In this document: one piece after another, positions 12,301-24,300 of the stretch | Layout of the letters: every line of letters starts with the position of its first letter | Numbering within the stretch: the first letter of the stretch is position 1 | Assembly (NCBI GenBank): GCA_036937835.1 | Contig: CM072878.1 | Location: 283,001-347,000, forward strand | DNA from: Pampus argenteus | Lineage: Eukaryota; Chordata; Actinopteri; Scombriformes; Stromateidae | Length of the DNA stretch: 64,000 nt | Direction of reading: 5' to 3' | Position numbers and translations under genes: made by a program | The notes under the pieces: generated by a model | Told to the model about the DNA's origin: nothing | Seen by the model: the letters and a program-made list of their open reading frames with translations, nothing else | Databases searched by the model: none

Positions 12301-15300
12301 ACCTAATATTCAAGAGTCCACATTTAATTATCTTGTTTTGGACTCTTTGAGATGTTGATTTAATATTTATCAGGTTTTTATGATTTACTCCTCTTCTGTT
12401 TGTTTTATCTTTAAATAATGCAGGTGGACGGGGGACAGACACAGTCTCTATACTAGATGATTGGGTGGGCAGCTGCTCTAGTGGAGGCGCAGAGAAGCGT
12501 GTAAGACTGCAGCTCTGCTTCCTGGTCTCAACTCTGGATTGTCATGGGTTAGATCGACTAATAAACTTGGCCATGTTTCTAGATATAAGAGCTGCTCCAT
12601 CCAAAGTGGGATGAATGCCGTCTCTCCTAATCAGACCAGGTTTTCCCCAGAAAGGTGTCCAATTATCTATGAAGCCCACGTCATTATCTGGACACCACCT
12701 CGACAACCACCGGTGAAATGACGACATGCAACTATACATGTCATCACTGGTTACATTTGGTAGGGGTCCAGAGAAAATTACGGAGTCCGACATTGTTTTG
12801 GCATATTCACACCCCGATGACACATTAATTTTAGTGACCTCCGATTGACGTAACTGGGTGTCATTACCGCAGACGTGAATAATAATCTTATTATATCTCC
12901 TCTTATCTTTAGCCAGCAGTTTTAAATTAGATTCAATGTCGCCCGCTCTGGCCCCCGGGATTCATTTAACTATGGTCCCCGGTGTCGCTAACTTCACGTT
13001 TCTTAAAATTGAGCTGCCAATGACCAGAGTTGGCCTCTCAGCGGGTGTGTCGCTGAGTGGGGAAAATCGGTTAGATACGTGGAGTGGTTGGTGGTGTACC
13101 GTAGGCTTCTGTTTGGGGCTATGCCTCCTTCGAACAGTCACCCAGGGATCTACCGGGGGACGGCTAGCTACAGCTGCCTTCGGTGGTACCGCACCGGCTA
13201 CAGGGGACTTGCTAACTATAGCAGCTACTGATTTTTCGGTGCTGCGATACCGTGTCTCTAAGTCGCTAAGCCTCGCCTCCAGAGCTACAAATAAATTACA
13301 TTTAATACATTTACCATTTTCGCTAAAGGAGGACGAGGAGTAACTGCAGTCCCGGTTTGTTAGGCTGTATAAATCATGGTTATTTAATCAAGTAAAATCA
13401 TGTGGTTCTTCAGTTTAGGAGCCTGCGAATTTCATTCATTTCATAGTCAGTTATATTAACATTTTTGACAATGGAAAAAAGTGGTCCCCCAATCAGTGTC
13501 TTGTAGGAAGATTTAAAAGCCATCCACACCCACACAGGTGTAATGTGTCAGATTAGACCTGTGAGCTGTTTCACAGGACAGTAAGAAATATCAAATGTCA
13601 GCCTGAACACGTCCACACTATCACACTACCCAGCTAGCTACACTCTTTATACTCCACACAAATTAGCAAAAAAAGGGTGACAAAGATTAAGTTGTTTTAA
13701 GTCATCATACAGAAATAAAAGTGTTAAATCGGCATTCTTTGATCAATATGACAAATTATTGCCATTTCTGTATAAACTGAAAGCTGTCAAGCTGAATACA
13801 TGAAGTGTAACAAAACAGCAATTCAGGCTGATTTTCAGGCAATGTAAAACCTACAATAACCGTATGACAAAATAAGATGCCTATCTAGCTAACACAGAGT
13901 AACATTAGCATACACTTGAGTTGTGTTTCTGGCCACCTGGTGGGCGAAAAACCAAAAATATGATCTCCTTTTAGCTCTGTTTTTGTGTACACAAACTCCT
14001 GAGGTATATATATTTGACTGATGAGCTGCTAAATGCACCAGCTAGTCGCTAAATATGCCATATGCTAAATATGCCTATTATTTCTGGCAAGGGAATATAC
14101 AATGGGTTTTAAGAGCTTTTTCACTAGCCTGATGTAGCTAAACACAATGCTTTGAGAGCTGTGAGAGTGAACCACAACAGTAACATCGTGGGCCTAAAAA
14201 CCAAGACAATGAGCTAGTAATTAGTATTACTATAAGCAATGCCTTTTACATTACACATAGTAACTTTATTCATTGTTATTATAAAAATATTGATTATAGC
14301 TGCTTTAAACGGTGCTGGCAAAAACCTCAACCAATCTATTTCAGATCTAAATGATGCTGAATTACATATGAATGAATGAATTAAAGTAATTGATAATAGT
14401 TTAATGAGGGTTAGGGTCAGAACATATTGTATTAAATAGAGGGCTTTGTTATGTGACTCATACCCAGCTAGTGAGTGTTTGAAGAGTTGGTGTCACTCAC
14501 CACGTCGTAGTGGCCATGCTGTGCAGACAGGTGTAGAGGAATTTGTCCTTCATCTGATTGGCCGTTGACAGACGAACCAGATTTCAGCAGCATCTTCATG
14601 GGTTCAGCCTTCCCCTGCCAGGCCGCATAGTGCAGCGGCCGCATGCCTGCGCATGCACACATCACACATTTGTTTTTTGATCAGTGTATATTTACGTGTA
14701 TGAGGGTGAACTATGTGTGTATGTGTGTTTGTGTGCATATTTTCCTTCTCACCTTTCTGGTCTCTGATGTCGACAGCAGCCTGTGAATCCAGCAGCAAAG
14801 ATATGAGCTCCAGGTTTCCATTGAGGGACGCGTGATGCAGTGGAGAAAACCTACATTAGATACACACAAACACACAGGTCAGAGATATTGTCAAACTTAG
14901 CATGACAAATAGATTTAATAGCAGTAGATTATGATCAAACATGATGTGTGTCTAATGTAGAAATGAAAAATAGAGCAGAGGGGAAGTGAGTGGAAAGGTA
15001 TTATGTTATGTAAAGGATACAGTGTGTGTATGTAAGGCCAGAGGGTGTATACTAATGAGATTGATATGATATGTCAGCCTTGATGGATAAGCATGAGAAA
15101 GGGAGAAAGCATCACTTAACACACCGAAAACTGCCTTTCTCTGTCTTTCACAGACCTTCTATCTGACTTATATCAACAGTGACAGGTGTCTTCTCTCTGT
15201 GGCTCTTCTTCTCTCTGGAGATTTGCTGTTTTCTCGTCAAAACCTGTCACAGACAGCTTTATGAAGGCTCTTTTACTGTGACTTTAGGATGACCTACCAT

Positions 15301-18300
15301 GAAACTAAGGTGTCAAGTAAGTGCACTTAAATAAAAGTGTAATGAATGGCGCCATTGCTCCTACTGCAAGGCCAAATGTAATGTAAGGTTATCTCTGTAC
15401 GGTTAAGACAATGCACTGAATACACAGCAAAGGTGGGGAAGAAGAGGAATGTAACAATGAAGCTAAGAACATTTTTATAGACAGAAAACCAGACTTAAGC
15501 TCACTTGGAATTTGTACTTGAAGGGGCTGTTAAATAGTACCGTATTTTTCAGACTATAAGGCGCAATCTAAAATCATTAAATTTTCTCAAAAATCAACAG
15601 TGCGCCTTATAATCCAGTGTGCCTTATGTATGACCTTTGGTTGTGTTTACCAACCTCAAGGGGATTTTATGTTGTACACATTACGGCTAATAACGTATTT
15701 CTCCGTGAGTCAGGAGCCACGCAGAACAACAGCCCGGTGACAGCAACGAGACTGACTCGGATAAGGACGAGAGGGATCTGGGCTGCTGGATCCTAAAATC
15801 ACCCAACTGTTAAACTCTGAACAACGGTTTTGTATTTTTGTATTAAAACTGAACAATGTTGAGAGGGATCCGGACATGTTTGATGCAGAAATTGTCAACT
15901 TAAACTTGTATTTTTGTGTTAACCTACAACTGAGAGTTATTGTAAATTAGTTGAATAAAGTTCGACTTATCAGACACACGTTTTGTTTTCGCTTATGTGT
16001 GGACAATGACAGCAATTGACATGTTAATTGATACTGCGCCTTATAATTCCGGTGCGCCTTATGGCCGGAAAAATAAGGTAGTTTATTTAGTAGGAGATAA
16101 TGGGAACATGAATTTCTCACTTTCTGGACTTACATTTGTCTCACGAATTCTGATTTAAGAATATTCAAATCAAATCAAATCAAATTTTATTTATATAGCC
16201 CAAAATCACAAAATACATTTGTCTCAGAGGGCTTTACAATCTGTACAGGGAGTGACACACTCTGTCCTTAGACCCTCGATTCGAGTGAGGAAAAACTTGC
16301 CCACCAAAAAAACCTTTTAACAGGGAAAAAGGTGGAAGAAACCTCAGGAAGAGCCACAGAGGAGGGATCCCTCTCCCAGGACGGACAGACGTGCAATGAT
16401 GTCACATGTACAGAACAAATCAACACACACATTTTGTACACTCACAATTAATAATAATGAATTACAATGGATGATAAGAATAGGTTACAATGAATGATGA
16501 ATTATTACAGTAGCAGCAAATCATTACATAACTATAAACTGTAATGGGGATATGGCAACAATGATGGCGGCGACAACACATGCAGTAGACGCCACGCAGG
16601 ACCACAGCAGCAGACACAGTCCACAAGAACCTGCTGGGCGAGAGAGCGCAGAAACTCCGGGGAAGAAGTTTAATTAGTAACATGATAGATAGATGGATTA
16701 GATAGATGGATAGATAAGGAGAGAGAGAGAATGAGAGAGAGAGAGCGAGAGAGTATGTGAGTCCCCCAGCAGTCTAGTTCTATGGCAGCATAACTAAGGG
16801 ATGACCTGAGCCAGCCCTAATTATAAGCTTTATCAAAAAGGAAAGTCTTAAGTCTACTCTTAAAGGTGTTGACTGTGTCTGCCTCCCGAACACAGAGTGG
16901 TAGTTTATTCCACAGAAGAGGAGCTTGATAGCTGAAAGCTCTGGCTCCCAATCTACTTTTAGACACTATAGGAACCACAAGGAACCCACCATCCTGAGAG
17001 CGCAATGTTCTAGTGGGGTGCTAAGGTACTATGAGCTCTTTTAAATATGATGGTGCCTGACCATGAAGAGCTTTGTAAGTTAGTAGAAGAATTTTAAATT
17101 CTATTCTAGATTTAACGGGTAGCCAGTGCAAGGAAGCCAAAATGGGAGAGATGTGATCTCTGATTTTGGTTCCTGTCAGAACACGTGCAGCAGCATTCTG
17201 AATCAGCTGCAAACTCTTAAGAGACTTATTAGTCTCTTAAGAGTAAGACTGCGCAACTATATAAGTCGCTTCATTCTCCGATGCACTGAAGTCACTATTT
17301 ATCTTCCTCCTGAGCATTTAAAACTAATTAATTTAAAAACTAATTAACTAATTAAAACTAACTAACACCATACCACTGTCACTTAATTTCTTCTGCGCAC
17401 TAAAGCCACTAAAGTCGTCCTCTTTAGTGTCGTAGTTGAACAGCCTCAGATAATCTTCATCACATACCGTCTCACCATAGATTCATTAACGGCAAGCTTA
17501 CGTGCAGCCGCTCTTTTTTTCTATCATGGATAGCCAGATTGATGGCATTCAACTTAAAAGCTGCATCATAGGAATTGCTTTGTGGGTTTTCCATTTTGAG
17601 GGGGTGAGGGTGTAATAATATTATATACCCCCTGTGGGCTGAAGAAGAATTCATAGGAAAGCTGCACGTCTGTATTAGCCGCATGGTTCAAAGTATGGAA
17701 AAAAAGTAGTGGCTTATAGTCCGAAAAATACAGTATATGTAACAAATGTTTTTGGTCTTTAGTGTACATACCTTCAAGTTAGATCGAAAAGAAACTGGCT
17801 TGCGGCGAATAGTATATTAATCCCTAGAACATTATCTATCTCTTTCTCTTTTCAAAATGGAAGCATCACTGGGCATCCCAGAATATGTGTGAGTGGTCGC
17901 CCACCAGTCCACATCCTCTCCAGCAGTATATTGCATCTGGGTTATTAGCAAGTTTAGAGACCACAGAAGGTGTCCTAAAAAACCTTCAGTCTTCATCTTC
18001 TAATCGAACTCCTTCCACATGTTATTATTGATACCTTTATGACATCCAATGCACAGTGTTTCCCAGTCCCCATCTTTCCCCATCAGTCCCCATTTTTCAG
18101 AAACTCCTACAGCAGATGTTTATCTGACAGTGCTGTAGCCAAATTTAAGGAAACGATTACTATAGTATTAAATTCAATGCCATGTCTTAATGTAACAGAG
18201 GACTTAGCAGCTTCCTGTAGCCCCTCACACATAGATCAGCTCGTTAGTAATACCACAGACACATTACAGACAACTCTTGACTCTATTGCACCTCTGAAAA

Positions 18301-21300
18301 ATAAAACAATAAAACAGAGGAGGTTAGCACCATGGTATAGCCAGCACACTCACAAATTAAAGCAAGAGGCACGTAAATCTGAACGTAAATGGCGTGCCTC
18401 TTAACTGGAAGAATCTCGCCTAGCCTGGCAAGATAATCTTGCAATTTATAGGAAGGCTCTGTGTAATGCCAGAACAGCCTATTATTCCTCATTAATTGAG
18501 GAAAATAAGAACAACCCCAGGTTTCTCTTCAGCACTGTAGCCAGGCTAACAGAGAACCACAGCTCTATTGAGTCATCTATTCCTTTAAGCCTAACTAGTA
18601 ATGACTTCATGAGCTTCTTTAATGATAAAATTCTAAATATTAGAGACAAAATTCATCACCTTTTGCCCTCAACAGGCACTCATCTGATTTCTGATACAGC
18701 AAGTTTGGAAATAGCTATAAAACCTGATTTATATTTAGACTGCTTTTCTCCCGTCGACATTCAACAAATAACTACAATAATTTCTTCATCTAGGTCGTCA
18801 ACCTGTCTCTTAGACCCCATCCCAACCAGGCTGCTTAAAGATGTATTACCTTTAGTTAGCCCGTCCTTATTGAATATGATTAATCTGTCTTTATTATCAG
18901 GATATGTACCACAGTCCTTTAAAATAGCTGTGATTAAGCCTCTTCTTAAAAAAACAACTCTAGATCAAGAGGTGTTAGCCAACTACAGGCCAATATCAAA
19001 CCTTTCATTCATCTCTAAGGTACTTGAGAAAGCCGTAGCCAATCAGCTATGTGATTTTCTCCACACAAACAGCTTATTCGAGGAGTTTCAGTCAGGATTT
19101 AGAGTAAATCATAGCACAGAGACCGCACTAGTTAAAGTTACAAACGACCTCCTAATGGCATCAGACAAAGGACTCATCTCTGTACTTGTCCTATTAGATC
19201 TTAGTGCCGCATTTGACACCATTGACCATCAGATTCTTTTACAGAGACTGGAATATCAAATTGGCATTAAAGGAACCGCCCTAGGCTGGTTTAAGTCATA
19301 TTTCCTAGACCGATCTCAGTTTGTTCATGTTAATGATATATCCTCCATGCAAACCAAAGTTTCTCATGGAGTCCCACAAGGTTCTGTATTAGTGCCACTT
19401 CTATTCAGTTTATATATGCTTCCTCTAGGGCACATTATTAGGAATCATTCAATTAACTTTCATTGTTATGCCGACGACACCCAATTATATTTATCGATCA
19501 AGCCTGATAAAACCGATCACTAACTAAACTTCAAGCATGCATTAAGGACATAAAAAATTGGATGACCCACAATTTTCTGATGCTAAATTCAGATAAAACT
19601 GAAGTTCTCGTAATAGGACCCAAACACCTTAGAAACTATCATTCCAGAGATTTTGCCTTAGACGGGATCACCCTGGCCTCCAGCTCCACCTTAAAAAATC
19701 TTGGAGTTGTTTTTGATCAGGATTTGTCCTTTAATGACTATATAAAACAACTTTCGAGGACTGCATTCTTCCACTTGCGTAACATTGCCAAAATCAGACG
19801 CATCATTTCTCAAGCGGATGCAGAAAAACTAGTCCATGCATTTGTTACTTCTAGGCTGGACTATTGTAACTCTTTGCTATCAGGCTGCTCTAATAAGTCT
19901 CTTAAGAGTTTGCAGCTGATTCAGAATGCTGCTGCACGTGTTCTGACAGGAACCAAAATCAGAGATCACATCTCTCCCATTTTGGCTTCCTTGCACTGGC
20001 TACCCGTTAAATCTAGAATAGAATTTAAAATTCTTCTACTAACTTACAAAGCTCTTCATGGTCAGACACAATTATATCTAAAAGAGCTCATTGTACCTTA
20101 CCACCCCACTAGAACACTGCGCTCCCAGGATGCTGGGTTCCTTGTGGTTCCTATAGTGTCTAAAAGTAGATTGGGAGCCAGAGCTTTCAGCTATCAAGCT
20201 CCTCTTCTGTGGAATAAACTACCACTCTGTGTTCGGGAGGCAGACACAGTCAACACCTTTAAGAGTAGACTTAAGACTTTCCTTTTTGATAAAGCTTATA
20301 ATTAGGGCTGGCTCAGGTCATCCCTTAGTTATGCTGCCATAGAACTAGACTGCTGGGGGACTCACATACTCTCTCGTTCTCTCTCTCTCATTCGCTCTCT
20401 CTCTCTCCTTATCTATCCATCTATCTAATCCATCTATCTATCTATCATGTTACTAATTAAACTTCTTCCCCGGAGATTCTGTGCTCTCTCGTCCAGCAGG
20501 TTCTTGTGGACTGTGTCTGCTGCTGTGGTCCTGCGTGGCGTCTACTGCATGTGTTGTTGCTGTCATCATTGTTGCCATGTCCCCATTACAGTTTGTAGTT
20601 GGTTGATGATTTGCTGCTGTGCATCTGTGTCTTTACCGCTAGTTTTACTGTTGCTGTGATAATTCATCATTCGTTGTAGACATTCTCATTTTATCATTGT
20701 CATTATTTATCACTGTTATTCATCGTGAATGTACAATATGTGTGTGTTGATTTGTTCTGTACATGTGACATCATTGCACGTCTGTCCGTCCTGGGAGAGG
20801 GATCCCTCCTCTGTGGCTCTTCCTGAGGTTTCTTCCACCTTTTTCCCTGTTAAAAGTTTTTTTGGTGGGCAAGTTTTTCCTCACTAATCGAGGGTCTAAG
20901 GACAGAGGGTGTCACTCCCTGTACAGATTGTAAAGCTCTCTGAGACAAATGTATTTTGTGATTTTGGGCTATATAAATAAAATCTGATTTGATTTGATAT
21001 ATGGGACACATGTTTTTTATTTGGTAATTGATGTTTAATTATATTAATAAAATAAAATTATGTTCTATGTTTGTTGGAGCATTTTTAATTATATTCTAAT
21101 CTGTATGGTTTGTTATGTAGTTCCTTATCTGAAAGTATCGGAACATATCACTTTGGGGTAGAAGGAATTGGAATGGCTGTATACCAGTGTTACAGAACAG
21201 CTGGTCTATAACCCTCAGATCTCTTTTGGTTTTTTGGTTGGGAGGTAATTCAGGGTGTTTAATTTTAGGTACCACACGGTTTGATTGAGCTTTACGTAAC

Positions 21301-24300
21301 TGAAAAGCCAGTAGTCTACTTGCCTTATTCCCCATTTCATAATACTTTCTTTTCACAAATCTGAGCATTCCCTCAGCTCTATATGTGAGTAAATCATCTA
21401 ATTTTTGTCTCTCCTGTTTTAATAATTCTAAAGTGCTCCTTTTTATTAGATATTTTGTGTTCTTTTTCCAATCTGCTAATTTTAGTCTCCAGTTCAAGTC
21501 TGTTGGCTTCTTCTAGACGTAATTTGAATAATATGACACCTCATAACAGCTTTGGCACCATCCCATAGAATAGATAGAGTAACATCTCAGTTTTCATTTA
21601 TGTCCATATATTCCTTTAGCCTGTCATGTAATTCCTGTTGGATTAGAGGGTCATTCAATATTGAGACGTTAAGTCTCCAATATCTGAATTGTTTCTCTTG
21701 ACCTAAATATATTTTCATCTTAATTGGACTATGATCTGATAAAGTTGTGGATTCTATCTTAGGCTACGTTTACACGTAGCCGGGTATGTTGAGAAACGAA
21801 TATTTCCCTCCCTCCGTTTTCCAAAATAACATCGTGCACATAGCATCGTTTTCAAAAAAGTTTTCGTTTACATCAACCCGCATAAAAACGCCATCAAGCG
21901 CCATCATAACTACGCCAAGCCTATAGGCGGCAGTGTAGGAAGAAGGAGAATCCTCTGCAAGCCAATCAGAATTCTCATTTCGACGAAGAGTTCCTTCCTA
22001 TTCCTTTCTGGACAACAAATATGGCGCGAGGTTCGTTTGTCTGGACAGATAGCGAAGTTGAATTGCTCCTTAATGTCGCGTTGGACTACAAGGCAAGTAA
22101 AGCCCATGAAAATGTGGACTGGGAATCTTGCAAAACCAAGTACGTCGACATGTTAGCGCTATTCTTGGAGAAATACCCATCTGAGACCAACGAGGAGTTT
22201 CCTCATGTGAAGGAGGACATAACACAAGCCAACCTGACAACCAAAATGAAGGCAATTAGAGGGAAATACAGGAATGCAGTGGACACTGGACGCAGGAGCG
22301 GCCACGGAAGAGTGGTGCTCCTCTACTTGGAACTGTGTGAAAAGGTTTGGGGTGGTTCCCCAGCTACTACGACCATCGCCTCCGGCATCGAGACTCACGA
22401 ACTGGAGGATTCTGCTTCCCCCGCCACATCAGTTTCGTCATCCTTGGACGAATCGGCAGCGGATGTTCAAGAAGTCGATGGCAGTGTGGCCATCACGCCC
22501 ACAGTGAAGCAGAGGAGAGACCTGCTTCAGGTATGTATTTTTGGTCTTGTAATTGTCATGAATTGTTGGCTTTATTACTACATTTCATATTTAATTCTCA
22601 TACCACGCGAAATATTTTTATACTTTTATACTCTTGTTTAACTTGCACTCCTTATATTATCACTTGTTTCATATGGCATTTCTTATTGTATTTCTATTAT
22701 TTATTATTGTTATTTTCTGCCTATACTTCTTTTATTGCTTATACTTCTTTATTTCTTGTAACTCTGGCACACTAATTTCCTTCGGGATAAATAAAGTTGT
22801 TCTGATTCTGATTCTGATTATCAAGTAATGTGTATCTGTGATAAGATGAATAATTCATCCTGAAGGAAATTACCACAATAGCTCCATAGCGTGTAAACAG
22901 GATCAATAAGTACAGGTAAAAGGCAAAAATGCAAAAAGTAGACCGAGCAGTCACATAACTCCTGTTCATATGCTACAACAATATGGCAATGGGGAAGTGA
23001 AATATGAAATATGAACACATTTTCTTTTGTCCACTCTGTATAGACTAGACTGCAGGGACACCGGCATGATCGAATGAAGCGAAAGCTGCCAGCTGAGGCC
23101 CAGTGGCTGAATGCCGTTGAGGAGGACAAACAACTGAAGAAGAAACTTGTGGACATTATTGAGACCTCTGAAAACAGGGCAGCTGACAATTTATCCAAAA
23201 TGACACAGACCCTGGATAGGCTAACAGCATCAATTGCTGATGGCTTTGCTCTCCTGCGGCAAGTTGTGCAGCCACCACATACACCACCACCACCACCACC
23301 ACCACAACCACACTACATTATGCCATTTCAGGGAAGAGGTCCTTATGGACAAGTATATGCACACACACCAGCACCACCACCACTCACTCACTCCTATGAC
23401 AACAGACCACCCAGTGCAGTGCCACTCAGCACGGTCAATTTAACTGATTTACCTGATGAGGGCATGCAGGGTCAATTTTCATATCTCCAAGCCCTTAATG
23501 AAGATGCATAAAATTGAGATACACGTAAACTTGTTCCTGATCTGTTTTGTTTAGGGTTAAATGTTACCCACAATTTTTGTACCAACAGTTTGGTAATATA
23601 TATATATATATGTATATTTACAGGGAGCCTTGAGTTCTGGCATCTTAAGCCTTTTTTACTTTAGGTTTTTTTATATATATAGTTTTCCTTGGAAAGTGCC
23701 TTTGCTTGAACAGGAGGCAGCACAATGTTCACGTTTGTCATTTTGTGAATCCCTGAGTTTACTTGAAATGCCTTGAATTTTTATTTAACAAATGTACCAC
23801 ACTACTTATTTGCACTACTATGCTTGTCTTTTCAGGGTTGATGACACGCAATTTGATTTTGTGTACAGTATTGGAAGTCAAGTGTTGGATCTCTTCAGAA
23901 GTAAAATGTCTGAAAATAATGTGTATGTGATTCTTCAATTTGGGTCATATCAGATCTACCTCCAGTATTTTAGAAAGTTTTCACACAGGACCATTTGGAA
24001 TTTCTAATTCTTTATGTAGATAATGGCATTACACCAAACAAGTAACATTTACATGGGCAATGTCAATAGATTTCAGCTAAGCGTTAACATGTTATAAATT
24101 TAAATGCTTAACATCTGAAAAGGTAACAAATATTCTTTAACACAAGCATTACCCTGTACTAAAATGTATAAATTTAAACCGTGTAGGAACACACTAGAAC
24201 ACACACTTGAGATGTCTTTATGGGTCAAGAAACTTTGTCAGGACTCTCCTGACCCTCTTCCCTTCAGCTGACATTCCCTCTCTGACAGTTGGTGGATTAT

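Larger units (their letters stand above)
9553..13345 (-). mobile_element. L2/CR1-type LINE, copy A1 (3'-truncated, esterase ORF1)
   Basis: A long minus-strand LINE with an esterase-type ORF1 (12542-13343) and an endonuclease/reverse-transcriptase ORF2 (9734-12442). Both are broken by stops. Alignment by eye with the plus-strand copy at 18093-20998 shows that A1 stops at a point equal to about 20500 of that copy. It therefore lacks about 500 bases of 3'UTR and the (TTTGA)n tail, which is unusual for an element integrated by target-primed reverse transcription. The 5' end is not sharply defined. It lies in the sense orientation in a caskin1 intron. Confidence 0.88.

Noticed and set aside
22070..23198. 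Minus-strand ORFs across the Harbinger left half
   Set aside because: Shadows of the Myb/SANT-like gene on the plus strand and of its intron; no domain content.
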